A DNA stretch of 64,000 nucleotides from Primula veris. Lineage: Eukaryota > Streptophyta > Magnoliopsida > Ericales > Primulaceae. The notes beneath the pieces are model-generated. The model did not search any database. It worked only from the letters and a program-made list of their open reading frames with translations, and was not told the DNA's origin. The stretch lies in the NCBI GenBank assembly GCA_963682055.1, contig OY821746.1:24556481-24620480 (forward strand), given 5' to 3'. The position numbers and the translations under genes were made by a program. This document shows, one piece after another, positions 22,690 through 34,664 of this stretch. The stretch's first letter is position 1; each line of letters begins with the position of its first letter.

Positions 22690-23134
22690 ACCCACGTTAG
22701 TAAAATGATATTTTTTAAGATTTAGTATGTATTTATTGCTTATTTAATATATTTCTTATAAAAAAAATTTAATAACATGTCAAAATATGTTGGATTCAAG
22801 GAAATTATGTTGCTAAACTATGATACAACTAAGTTGCTATTTGCAATGAAAGATTAACATTTATCTATAATATGTTGCTATTTTTATAAAAAAAAATCAT
22901 GTTATTAAATTGATGGTAATTTTGTTGCTATTTTCATGGAAGAAATTTTGATACTTTTTTAGCAACAAATTTTGGTGTTGCTAAATTAAAGTTACAAAAT
23001 TGTTGATAATTTTGTTACTAAGTATTCCATGCAATTTTTGTTACTGTTTTGTTGCTAATATGTTGCTAATCAGCAACATAATTTAGCTCCTTGTTTTTTT
23101 TTTTTTTTTGCTATATAAAGAATTTTTTGTAGTG
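22690..23134. mobile_element. CACTA-like transposon right end (partial)
   Basis: Ends ...TTTTTTGTAGTG at 23134, the complement of the CACTACAAAAAA terminus of plant CACTA elements. The preceding 350 bp repeats TTGCTA(A/T) about seven times plus inverted TAGCAACA/CAGCAACA, as in CACTA subterminal arrays. I found no left terminus, so it is truncated or the left end is diverged. Confidence 0.5.
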
Positions 23135-23340
23135 GTTATATTGCAATATTGTCGGCATTTTTCACTTCTTGATGCCCGTACCGTAGGGAGGTTTGTACAT
23201 GTCTTACCTTTGCATGTTATTTCTCTAACAACTAATTTTGATCGTTTGTTTTTGTGGTGTGTTGTTAAAATAGTGTTGACACTGTTGGGTGTTTTGCGGT
23301 AGTTACTGTTATAATCTGAGTTAGATTCCACTTTTATTAT

Positions 23341-23861
23341 GGGGAAAAAATATATTTACTATACCAAACTATAGTTCTGTTAACGATTTGGGTACACACC
23401 TTTCAAATTTTCCAATTTAGGTACCACACTATAATAAAATTTCAATTTATGTACGATCGTCTAAATAAATCACGGAATCATGTCACGTGACATTTGACAA
23501 ACATTAATTTGAGAGGCTAATTTGACAATTTTGCATAAAAATATGTCATCCTAGAAAATCCCCCCCCCCCCCCTCAATTTCACATATAAAAAAAAATAGC
23601 ATATAATCCAATATTTTGTTATGTGTGAAATTGGGAATTTTTTTTTTTTATAGAATAATATATTTTTGTACAAAATTGTCAAATTAACCTCTCAAATTAA
23701 TGTTTGTCAAATGTCATGTGACATGATTGCGTGATTTATTTAGACGGTGGTACCTAAATTGAAAAATTATTATAGATTGGTACCTAAATTAAAAATTTTG
23801 AAAGGTGGATATCCAAATCGTTAAAAACAGATAGTTTGGTGTATTAAACCTATAAAACCCC
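23341..23861. mobile_element. Mutator-type fold-back element with long inverted repeats (521 bp)
   Basis: Flanked by a perfect 9-bp direct repeat TTTTATTAT (23332-23340 and 23862-23870). Both arms, about 240 bp each, start GGGG and share blocks such as ACCAAACTAT, CACCTTTCAAA, GTCTAAATAAATCACG and GACATTTGACAAACATTAAT in opposite orientation, with a short spacer containing a C14 run (about 23562). Nearly the whole element could fold into one hairpin. No ORF. Confidence 0.88.
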
Positions 23862-23870
23862 TTTTATTAT

Positions 23871-24118
23871 GTTTATATATACCTACTTAAAAAAAAACGG
23901 TATCTATGTAAATAATTGGGTCACAACTTTTAACTTTTCTAGAACTTTATGACTAAAGAAAATCAGCCATACGAAGTAGTAATTCTTTTAAATTAGGGTA
24001 GCTGAATAGCCTGGATGTATTACCTTTTTTTTATTTCTTAAAGTAATGCGATTCTGACAAAGAAGTAAAACTATTACTACATTTTTAATTTAAATGTATC
24101 AAAATACATCACCACAAT
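23871..24118. other. Intergenic DNA, nothing recognised
   Basis: AT-rich, no ORF or repeat noted. Confidence 0.5.
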
Positions 24119-24325
24119 ATGTTGTTTCCTTTTCATATTAAATCAAATCCTACAGGGCTACATCGGTTTAAGTGCGGCCCGGCTAATGTATATGTGCAAG
24201 GCTTAAAAAAGTTTATTTCTCATAAAATACAAATAAAAATTAATAAAATAAAATTACAAGTAATGGGTATTGAACTCACGACCAACAAGTTGAGATATAG
24301 TAACTACACCACCACTGGTCATTAA
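24119..24325 (-). mobile_element. tRNA-derived SINE-like sequence
   Basis: On the minus strand, from about 24323, GTGGTGTAGTTAC resembles a pol III A box and, about 35 bases on, GAGTTCAATACCC resembles a B box (GTTCRANNC). This spacing is that of tRNA-derived SINE heads. A body with A/T-rich tail follows. Exact ends and target duplication not identified. Confidence 0.4.
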
Positions 24326-24914
24326 TGTAACACAATATATATTTATAGCTATTTAATATTTAATATATTAATACATAATATATTTTTCAAAAAGCTCATG
24401 ACGTGTTGCTCGTAAAAAAAAAAAAATCATAACATTTGCCCGATGCTCAACCCTTACTCGACTTGGGCCACGACCGCCTCTGATTAAGTTGTAAGTTATA
24501 CATATATCTTAATTATTAACGAAAGGTGGAACCACCTTGGCGACTGGGCCGGAGAACGAGACGAGAGGAGAGAAATTGAAAAGTGTGTGTGTGTGTGTGT
24601 GCGTGCGCGCCGCCTCCACCCCATGACAACATGGGGACTCGATGGAAAAGAGTCGAATAACTCACCAGAGAACTCGTCGGAGAACTAGACGGATTTATGA
24701 AGTTATGGACTAAATGATTGAAAGCATAATTTCTTTAAGTGTCCTAAGACTTAAATACCTTTACCAAAAAATAGCTTTTTTCTTAAGTATGTTTGAAAGC
24801 CGTAATAAAGCTTAAATAATTTACCTTTATATTGGGTCATTGACCGACTAATGTATTTTTTTATTTAGCCTGTTTTAAGAAATAACGTAAATATTTGGTC
24901 AATATATATAAAAC
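24326..24914. other. Intergenic DNA with a TG/GC-rich microsatellite
   Basis: Includes (GT)n followed by GCGTGCGCGCC at about 24582-24610 and GAGAACTCGTCGGAGAACT-type short repeats. No coding evidence. Confidence 0.5.
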
Positions 24915-24970
24915 ACTAGTAATCGTTATCCATGCGTTGCATATGCGACACATGATATATATATATACAT

Positions 24971-25010
<40 letters not shown>

Positions 25011-25298
25011 GATGCAGGTAAATAAATTTTTAAAAAGTATATTGATTGAATGAATATATTAAATTAGAAATCATGAGTAATATAATGTTTTTATTATACA
25101 AAATACACGTAAAACGATTTTGTTTGCTATATGATTATAATTGTTTTGAAAATATAATAATTTTTGTGTTCTTTTTATATTTTGAATTGAATAAATGTAA
25201 ATGAGTAATTAGTAAAAAAAAGTTGGGGTATTTTCGAAAAAAATGGACAAATTTGGACAATATCATTTGTATTGGGTTGATTTGTTATAATAGAATGA
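24915..25298 (-). mobile_element. Short non-autonomous Helitron (copy 1 of a family)
   Basis: Minus-strand 3' end ...CGCATGGATAACGATTACTAGT at 24915 with a GCATATGC hairpin just before it; 5' end TCATTCTATTATAACAAATC at 25298. It shares most of its interior, inverted, with 45015-45299 (TTTACGTGTATTTTGTATAA, ACTAATTACTCATTTACATT). A TA microsatellite has expanded near the 3' end (24955-25010). No ORF. Confidence 0.65.
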
Positions 25299-25764
25299 TA
25301 TCGTAAATGTCTATATTTCAAAGTTTTTATAGTGAAATAAAAATGTCTGTTTACAATAGGGATGCCGATAGTTAAGCACTATGTCATGAAGAGTTCAAAA
25401 TATTGAGATACTGGTTGACCAACGGCAAAGCCATGTTTTGTGAGCTATGATAAACACATACGGCTACAAGTATCGGATACGACAACACAGACATGTCAAA
25501 AAGGGTAAAATTTAAAAATACAGGACACGATTCGACTAGAACATTTAACAAATCATTTGTTTCCATATGTATGTCATATTTATCTACTTAATCAAACAAC
25601 AAAAAATTGTTATATAATATGCGAGATATTGGTTTTTTTTGCAGTTCAGAATCGTGGTTACAGATAATGGTATAAATTCTATAAATATCACTTTATAATC
25701 TAGGTATCTTGTGCTCAGTCTCGAAACAAGCCAACTTAAAATTCTGCAGCCAAACAAGAACTTA
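25299..25764. other. Downstream flank of the PTAR1-like gene
   Basis: AT-rich; probably 3' UTR and intergenic. No other feature supported. Confidence 0.5.
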
Positions 25765-28700
25765 CTATTTCACGGATACATTACATGAGGTATACCAAAG
25801 GAAAATCTTTTCGGGGCATACACACTCTATTACGAGCTTAACTTCTCTCAAGTTCTCTTCGAGGTTGATCTCTATGAACTCTGATATTTGATGTTGAACT
25901 GATATTTGCTGTTGAACACATAAAAAGGACATCAAAACCCAGTAGTAATTAGATAAAAGAAATCCAATTTATACTAATATTTCCAAATAAAAATAAAAAT
26001 AAAAATAAAAATCCAAGGTAAACCGAATCTACCCCATCATAACATACAACAGAGTACATGATGATTTCAGCTTACCCACTTCTGACCAAGAGGTATATCG
26101 GGTTGTATAGTCTAAAGCTTCTAGCATTTTTCAGGCCAAGAAAGCGAGAAAACAAGAAAATACCTTCTTTATAAGCTGGTTAACACCAAATACTTTGTTT
26201 ATAAGCTGGTTAACACCAAATACCGTATGCAAATAAACAAAAAAATGAATTAAATATAGCGACAACCAAACAAGGTGAGTCTTACATTCAACAGAGCTAA
26301 ACTAGCCTTTTCTTCTGGTAAACAGGAGGTAAACTTTGTAGTAGTTTATCTAAACAATACAGGAATCATGTTATCTTTGTCAACCACAAAATGTAAGTAG
26401 CAGACAGCATGCTTGTGTTTGAAAATCTTCAAAAGAATTATCCGAAATAGTTGAGCAGGTCTGATAAAATTCGAACTCATTTTGCAGAAAAGTAACCGTC
26501 TCATCATTTATCTTTTCAGTTTTGCAGGATAAAAAACAACCCTCGGCTGTGAAATGCTTAATCCAACCAAGGGATAAAAAGCGTCGGTGAAGCCAAAGAG
26601 CCTAAGAAAATTGAAGAGTAGTCTCATGAGTTTTCAGTAAATTGCAATTTTGTACTAATGTATCACTAACCAACCTACGAAAGGCGCAAGTAAACCCTAA
26701 CCTAACACTTTTTTTCCACTTTGGTAGGCCACAAAGGGTAAAAAACCCATAGTTCTGGGACAAAAAATGGACAAATTCGATAACATAATGCACAAGCCTT
26801 TAAAAAATATATATTAGTGAATAAAAATTTGGTTTTATGAATTAATTAAACCCAACCTTTTTTTTTTCAATTTGCTACATTGTATAAAATCGCGGAGAAA
26901 TGTAAAGTCAGTATAGTCTTCGCAAATGTTTTAGGCGGGTATTCAAAAATCAAAATGAGGTGATGCACTAAGTGAATAAAACTATGATAAAATACAGTTA
27001 ACAATATATGGATAAATGCAATTATTTAAGAGATAAACACGATGTATAAAAGGATAGATAAAACTACCTCTCTGCCTATGTAACGATTTATCAACATTTT
27101 GTTCCAGTCAAGCTCCTCCTGTTTCAACATTGTAGATTATTCAGTTCTCTCAAGCTCAAAGAAGAAGAACAACACATACAGTGGACGGTTAGCTTATTGT
27201 TGTTATAAAATGGCCAGAAACGTTAAGTTTAGCATCTTAGGGAGATGATTGCCAAAGTTACTTTTTTATTCCGAAAGATATTAAACAACTTAACCGTAGC
27301 ATTTAGATTATTTTGATCTATTTTTGCATGTATATGGAGAACAAGGCCTGCATCTTATAGAGCGTAAATTTTAGCAAGGGGTTAAGTATAAGGTTAACCT
27401 CTTGAGCTTTAGAGAAGAAAATGCTTTAAAGGTTAGCCAGGGAGTGCAAAAAAGAAAGACGAAAAGTTTTATGTGAGTTATAAATGGTTCACTATTTGAT
27501 GCCGCTCAGTAACCAACTAAATTTAGGGAGTCTTTTCTTAGCTTTTTCATTTCAACATGAATGATTCTGATTTTGTCAATAGTATGGCGTCTTTAAGCTT
27601 TCTTACTTGGTAATTTAAATTGAGAACCAAAATTGTAAACATTTTGAAATTAGTGTGGAATAGAACAAGGCATACTTTCCACATTCGTCGAAGATCTATT
27701 TCGTCTGGTACTGCATTTAAATCCGGTTTAGGGGATGAAAACTCCAGACACCTTAACATCAACCGCTGCAAAATAAGAATAACCACCACTAAAAAAAGAT
27801 GAATCCATGTTACAGATTAAACTAAATATTATTACTTGACTTTTCTGGTAGCTATAATTAATACATTGTGATAGTCCTCTAACACCTTTGCATCTGTCAT
27901 TAAGTAGTACAATGTATATTGCAATACTGAGTACTCTTTGACGGGAAAAAAACTGACTCGTATAATTTAATAATTTTAATACTATTTTTTATGCTCTATA
28001 CTGGTTTGTTACCCCTTGTTAAGACTAGCATATCAGTTCATAATAACTTAATTACAATACAATCAATATAAAAAAAGAGAAAATTTTGTAAGTTGGTGTA
28101 CTAAATAAAAAATGATAGCTTGTTATACAAAATCAAAGAATGTTGAGAGGTTGGTTGGTGCACAAAACAGTAAGAATCGCTTTAACAATGTGTATATGGT
28201 AACACACTGTGAGCCACCTACATTTTTATCATCATTATTCCTATGATTTCTTGTTATTAGCTAGATTTATGCTTTCTTCGTCTACTTAAGTTAAAATTTT
28301 CAAGCTTCAAAAGTCATCTGAAAAGAAATAAATAACTTATTTAAAAGTGAACTTACAGTACGATAGCGGAACCCTGAATTATCAGCAACGTGCAACCGAG
28401 TCCAGTCTTTGGATCTGCTCAGCTCGTCCAACACCTAACTACAATTCTTTAGTGAGAAAGCTAAAAAAAGAAAACACCAAAAGCACCTAGCTAAGGACCT
28501 TTTTTTTTTTAGTTGCAGCTTTACGTTAATAATCAGGGAATTTATAAGGTTTAGAAAAAGGAGGGTTCATTCCACTTAAACCTTCTAGCTTCTCCAGTCC
28601 AAAAAACAAAAAAAGCTCAGGTTTTAAGTTGATCAAACCAAACGAAGTCCAGGTTTTGAATAAAAAAAGTTGAGATTAGAAGCTGCAACCAAACGTGTTA

Positions 28701-31700
28701 AGTTACTACAGCATAAAAACAAAAGAAAAACAACAAGTCATAACTACACAAATAACAAGGAAGAATGGGAAGTGGACTAACATCGGAAACACAACATAAC
28801 GAACTTTTCCAGGAAAAAAAATGAATGCAGGCAGAGCATACTAAAACAACAAGTTCCTGAGTCTACAGATTTACTTAGGGCTAGTTTGCCGGTAGCTTTT
28901 AAGCCTACAAGCTGGTGTTCAAGGCTGAAAATAAATGGTTATCCAGCTTGAGGTTTCAAGTTTATTCAGGCCAGAAAGCTAAAAAAAGATTAACCTGTAA
29001 TGGTGTAACTAACAAGCACGAAAGCAAACAAGTTATTTAAAGCTCCAACCAACCAAGCACTTAGTATAGAGTAAAATCCAAAAAAAAAGGAACTATAACA
29101 GCAATGCCGCAAAGTACCATGATAAAAACTGACCTGTTCTCTTGACATATAAGAAACCAACCAGCATCGATAGTTCCATGTGCGGTAATTCATTTTTGAT
29201 TTCTGCAAAAGAAAAGAGGACGAACCAGGTTAAACGCAGGGAAATCTTTAAGTTACTAATTTCAAAACACCAATGTAAGCTTGGTTTCTAAAGGGCCCAA
29301 AGAATAATTTGTGCAATTCACTTCAGGGTGAATGATACTAATCCACTAATGAGCTAATTTACTTTTATGCCAAACACACCCCCATCAACGGGCAAGATAA
29401 GCGTAAAAATGCATATATTTCAGACACACGGTAGTGGAAATTGTTTTAGTACATGAAATATTAAAACAAAATGTATAGTTGAACACTCTTTTAAATACAA
29501 CCAAGCATAACTAGGCATACAATAAACCATATCTTAAGCTATGATGAAATCTGGCGGTGTATATTCAAAGAAACTAGTTCATGATTCGAAACTAACCTCG
29601 GCAATTTTTTCTACTAGCTCGGATTCTTTTTCAATTATCTCCTGCAGATCTGAACACATATCAGCAAGCATCTTAATCACCCACCTCCTGCAGATCTGAA
29701 AGTTAATAATAATACTTCATTTAAAACAATCAAATACAAAAAAAAAATATGTTCAGAAAAAAGTCATGTGGCTATTTTAGGAAATTGAAAAATAAAATAT
29801 GAGTGTGTGTGTGGGTGTGCCTGCATATATTAGGTATCTACTATTTGTTCTCCAGGTCAGGCTCTCTAACTACTCTTTAAACTTGAGGGAAATATTAAAT
29901 TTTCTATTTTTAGCTATCCACTTAATATTTCCAGATACTTTAAACCTCTATCATTCTCCTAATATTTGTTATTTATAATTTATTTCATTCTCCTCTAAGT
30001 TTCTAATAATGTTCGATACATATCAAGATGAAAAATAGGAGAGGGAAGAGGGTAGGAGATATAAGCATAGATTTTAATTGAAGAGAGCCCATTTGGCTAT
30101 GCTGATTCAAGGTGAGGGCACTCGTAAAGTATAGGGTGGAGGATTCAGAAGCTGGTGTGGGTATGTGTAGACTGTAAATTCTCTAAAAATAGAGATAAGG
30201 TGGTGGTTAACATAGTCACAAACTAATTGAGAAAAATATCAAGTAGTTCAATTAGTTTCCTCACCTATGGCTCCAAGAACGCTCACTTTTTGGCGCATAT
30301 GAAAGAACCAGAGCCGAAAACAGTAGCTCATCAATAAGTATTTCGGCATTATCCTTGTTTGACAAAACTAATTTCCTGTGAAAGTAAACAAATATTAAAC
30401 AAAGTGATCAAAGATGGAGCAGTGAAACAATTTTCATCAGATCTCATGCATGTGCTCCAAAGCTTTAAAGCAAATAAGCTGGTTATATTGAGGTTGAGGG
30501 GAAGCAAATAGGTTTACCAGGCATAAAGCTTCTAGTTTTTCAGGCCAAAAAACTAGAAAATCTCTGGTTTTAATACAGGCCAGTTTCTAAGCAAAAAATC
30601 AAAACGCTAAGCTTAAAGCTGGAAACCAAACAAGGGATTAGTATCTGTACGAATGCAGCTTTAAAGATTTTTCTTTGTGCTGTAACGCATGTGGATGTTC
30701 AGCTCTTTAGAAGTTTAAACAAGCTAAATGACCCTCTTGTTCGACGGTCTGAGAAAAGCTAGCTTGTTTCCTTACAAGATAATATGAAAACCACTTCGTG
30801 TCCCAATAGTTGGCAAATGGAAATATGAATTGGATCACCAAGTTAACTGTTTATTAGTTTGTTTTAGATTGCTTGATGAAAGGAGAAAGCACGAATATGA
30901 TAGTTTACTAGGAAAACATACAGCTGATAAGAAATTACCAGAAATCCAAGCAAATAATACTTTGACACAGGAAATGACTAATCTGATTTCTGGTTTAAAC
31001 ACGATGTAATAAATAAAAAAGTTCATAAAGTTTGGAAGAAGAAATGCACTCATCTATTAACTTAATACTTCAATCCTATAAGATAGATATATGAATGCAA
31101 ACGTATGGGAAGAAGATCGATAAGATCTAAGGCTCCTGTTGGATAGATGAATTTTAATTCCTTAGGGAGAAGATGTAGCCCTTACAGGAGATGACTAATA
31201 GACCAACCAGTCTAAGGAGTGAAATGAAATGACATATTTTGTTTGAATCTCGTGAAAAACTACTCATTTGAGAACATATCCAAGACCATGTGAAGTGTGC
31301 ATGTGGCTTTCAAATCAGTGCTCTCTTGGACTAATATTTATCTACAACAACAGGCACCTTAAAAGATCCAAACATTATAAATGTCCATAAACATATTCCA
31401 TCAATATCATAGTTTTTTTTTTCTGATTTATGATTTAAGATATCTCCGTTAACTTTAAATCTTGGGAAGATTATTCCACAATACTGTATTAGATTCCTCA
31501 TTCCCTGTATCCATCGCCTATATTAGAGTAAACTCCACAGAGATGTAAAGTTTTAGGCAATAGATGCCAGCTCTTAAATTAGAAAATACATAATGCCGAT
31601 TCGTATTCAAAAGAATAACACAGTAATATCTAATAAAACAAGATTCATGGCCCACAGGCTACTGAACGGACCATCACAAATGCACTATATCTACTCTGAG

Positions 31701-33707
31701 TATCACTAAAGTAAATGAGAAACAAAAGTGTAAGGAGTGAGATAAACTAGACTTAGGACAGAAAAGCCAAAGCAAAAAATATCAAGTACAAGCAGTTAAG
31801 TCAAGACTAAACCCCGTTAAGGTTAAGATTTAATAATAATCAGATTAAAGCCAAAATTTGAAAGAAAAAAAGTTAAATACCTGGAATCCCATGCAGTGCC
31901 AAAATCGCAGCTTAGCAAGAGAACGGCTTTGCTATGTTTCATTATTTCAGATTCGAGTACATTCCCCATTGATAACGAGCACTGTTGTTCCTTAAATATT
32001 TGAAGTGTGGTCATAAAAGCATCTCTCGCACCATTATATAACGGAAAGAGCACATCTGTGGAGATTCCCAGCTTATGATCTCTACACCAAAAATTAGTGT
32101 ACGGGGAAGTATTCTTTGGTGTAGAAACCTTTTCGTTAAGAGTGACAAACTGGGATGGGTGTACAAACCCTACTTCATCACTGAATGTAAGCCAAATATA
32201 TGAGAATTACACGAAATGACATTAGCATGACCAAAGCTAAAAAAAAATATTCAACTTTTATTTATCTTCTTGTTTGGGTGTAAATCGTTTCCCTTACATT
32301 TGGCATTCGAAAAATTTGTTCAGATAGGTAGACAGATGCGCGTAAATTTTCTCGTTTTTATAGGTTTATAATGTTCACGGAGTAGAATTACGGATTCACA
32401 TAGGTATTTAAAACTCCTAGCTTTTAAATTAGCCTCACGAATTGGCGGAATTAGTTTTGCTTTGTCATTTCAAATAAATACTCAAATCGAAGTAATTCAT
32501 ACACACTAAGATTTTAATGTAATAATGTGAAGAGTAAATTAAAATTTAATGTCATTTCAATAGGAAGAGTAAATTAATCGTTACTTTTTAAACAATCTTA
32601 TCGTACCGTACGAATAGAATAGAATAGAATAGTTAAGTTATAATAGAATGACTAAATTGAGATCACATATCTACCCTGACTTCAAATTCATTCAGATTTT
32701 AGCTAATTCAAAGTTCCAGTCTTTGTGAAGATGGTGATTATAAAACAAGAAAAGAGTGAATCTTTGGAATCTAAACACAATAAATTAACCCATAATTACA
32801 TGTTCATGCAGAAAAACCAAACACAAAATCATAAATATTTGCACAAATACTCGATAAAAATCACCCCATAAATACGTAAAATATAGACATATAGTACTAG
32901 CAGTTAGAGATATCGATACATGAGATCACAAATATTTGCGCAATACTTATTATATATAGGGAGTAAAAAAGGCTGCTTACATGAGCAAAATACATCTCAA
33001 TACGAAGAGCAAATTAAAAATTATACTTTTCAAACAATCTTGTCGTACGAATATAATTTTTAAGTTATAATAGAATAATTAAAATAAGATCACATATCTA
33101 CATTACCTATTCTGATTTCAAAGCCATGCCCATATAAAAAAGATTAAATCTTTGGAATCTAAACACAACAAGTAAGCCCATTTATACATGTTTATGTACA
33201 AAAATTAAACACAAATTTATACTCCCTTCGTCCCAATAAAAGTGTCTCGCTTCGAAAACTATGTTATTTAATTATTTGAACCAATTTCACTTAAAATTCA
33301 ACAAGAAACCATCAAAAAAATCAAATTTTCCAAAAAAATAAATATTTCTTACTTATAATATGAGATTATAGTTGTAAATTTGATATGATTTAACTATTAA
33401 AAATAGATATTTCAAAAAATAAAAAAGAGAAAAATTACTTAAAAAAAGGGAAGTGAACACTTATTTTGGGACGTTCCAAAAATAGAATACAATACACTTA
33501 TTTCGGGACGAAAGGAATATATAGTTTCACAAATTCTCCAAAAAAAAATCAACAAAAGAAATACATACATATACAAATACACAAAATTATAAATAATTAA
33601 ATATGATAGAAATAAACATATAAAGAGTAGAAAAAGGTTGCTTACATAAGAGGATCAGATGCTAATATATTCTCAAACTCATCCAACAATAATCTTCTCT
33701 CACTCAT
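25765..33707 (-). CDS. Protein prenyltransferase alpha-subunit repeat protein, PTAR1-like (about 10 exons; damaged 3' end)
   Basis: Homologue of PTAR1, the alpha-like subunit of a Rab-type geranylgeranyltransferase in animals; the plant role is not established. Exons: 33707-33646, 32180-31881, 30375-30265, 29687-29597, 29202-29134, 28434-28357, 27765-27676, 27118-27068, 26601-26380, probable last exon 25908-25765. The first eight introns are GT-AG and phases fit. Starts MSERRLLLDEF; PPTA repeats show WSHRRWVIKM, NYRTWNYRCWLVS and ALWLHRRFLS, with HPSQF, RDHKLGIS and ELDWNKMLINRYIGRE between. Through exon 9 it gives 357 residues ending at TGA 26382-26380. A conserved-looking tail (SATYILWLTK) lies one frame over in exon 9 and joins in phase to exon 10 (QISVQHQISEF...CPEKIFLW), but needs a 1-bp indel near 26408, and the donor at 26374-26373 reads AT instead of GT. 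Either the protein is shortened or the gene is decaying. Confidence 0.85.
30480..30640. repeat. Degenerate MITE-like repeat in PTAR1 introns
   Basis: Words such as TTTTCAGGCCA(A/G)AAA, AAAGCTTCTAG and GGAAACCAAACAAGG recur at about 26110-26270, 28870-28990 and here, all in introns of the PTAR1-like gene. They look like copies of one old short repeat family. Ends were not defined. Confidence 0.35.
32565..33215. repeat. Imperfect tandem duplication in PTAR1 intron 1
   Basis: About 32565-32830 is repeated at about 33000-33215: CAAACAATCTTRTCGTACGAAT, AAGTTATAATAGAAT, GATCACATATCTAC and CTTTGGAATCTAAACACAA occur in the same order in both. Period about 430 bp. Copy 2 is followed by a Stowaway MITE. 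Confidence 0.7.
33222..33517. mobile_element. Stowaway-like MITE in PTAR1 intron 1
   Basis: Starts CTCCCTTCGTCCCAATAAAA and ends, on the other strand, TTCCTTTCGTCCCGAAATAA, the hallmark Stowaway (Tc1/mariner) inverted repeats, flanked by TA on both sides. 296 bp, non-coding. Confidence 0.88.
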
Positions 33708-33731
33708 GCTAATATATATATATATATATAT

Positions 33732-34122
33732 ACTAGCGGACGTGCCCACGCGATACGTGGTGTAACACGTGATTTAGTGACAACTCTTTTGCAAAATCAA
33801 CATTTGTGACATTGTAAAATTCACAATCAAATAATATCTTTACACAATGTAAAAAAATAACAATAAAGGAACGAACTGAAATCAGAATTGTTAGATTTGT
33901 ACCTTGGAGGGAGAGAGAAAAAGGAGACACGGAGGTTACAAGAATAAAATAGAAAGAGATAATGGAGATATAATAAAAATATATTTCGGAAAAAAGAGGG
34001 AACGGTTATTAGTAAATATTTTAATTTTGAATTAAAGTTATTTTGGTAAATAAATTAATTAGGGAGCTTTTTTTATAAATATTTGTTTCAATACTTGATG
34101 AATCTCTTCACGTAAACTAATA

Positions 34123-34127
<5 letters not shown>
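33732..34127 (-). mobile_element. Non-autonomous Helitron immediately upstream of the PTAR1-like gene
   Basis: Minus-strand 3' end CACGTATCGCGTGGGCACGT...CTAGT at 33732 with a clear CACG/CGTG hairpin. The 5' side ends around TATACACTATTAGTTTACGTG at about 34127, eroded into a TA microsatellite. Related at both ends to the Helitron at 34295-42266. It begins 25 bp upstream of the PTAR1 ATG, so it supplies or replaces the proximal promoter. No ORF. Confidence 0.7.

Positions 34128-34187
<60 letters not shown>
34126..34187. repeat. (TA)n microsatellite
   Basis: About 30 uninterrupted TA dinucleotides at the 5' edge of the first Helitron. Similar but shorter TA runs occur at 33714-33732, 20255-20287, 24955-25010 and about 45420-45452. 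Confidence 0.95.
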
Positions 34188-34192
<5 letters not shown>

Positions 34193-34462
34193 CAGAGAGA
34201 GAGCAACTGAAATTAACTAATTTTTGCTTTAATTTAAGCATTTTATATATCTCTCAGTAAACTAATCACATTAAGGGTCCTCATATTCTTAACAACTAGC
34301 GGGGCCCACACGATGCGTGGTTAATTTGTATACGGTATTCGTCTCTTTTAATTTCTTTCCATTAGTTTATTGAATGACTATGTCAAACAAATTGAATGAA
34401 AATTAAATTGGAAGCCGTAAAACCAAAATTGAAATAAAATAATAATTATATAAATAAGTAAT

Positions 34463-34664
34463 TGTTGTAATACACTATTAGATATGTATTTACGGAGATG
34501 GAAGTAGAGAGAGTGGAGAACAGTATGTCTTTTATTAATGAATGAATATGAATGGATGATGAAATACAAGACCCCTAGCCCTCTTTATATAGATAGAGGG
34601 GTAGGGTTATAGGCCCACCTGGGCTCAATAAGTAAAAGCCCAAGAGTCCAATAATCTTACAACA
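34463..34664 (-). repeat. 3' LTR of copia element 2
   Basis: 202 bp, perfect TG...CA ends. The minus strand immediately upstream reads CCAAAGGGGGAG (plus strand 34665-34676), the polypurine tract for plus-strand priming. Confidence 0.93.
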
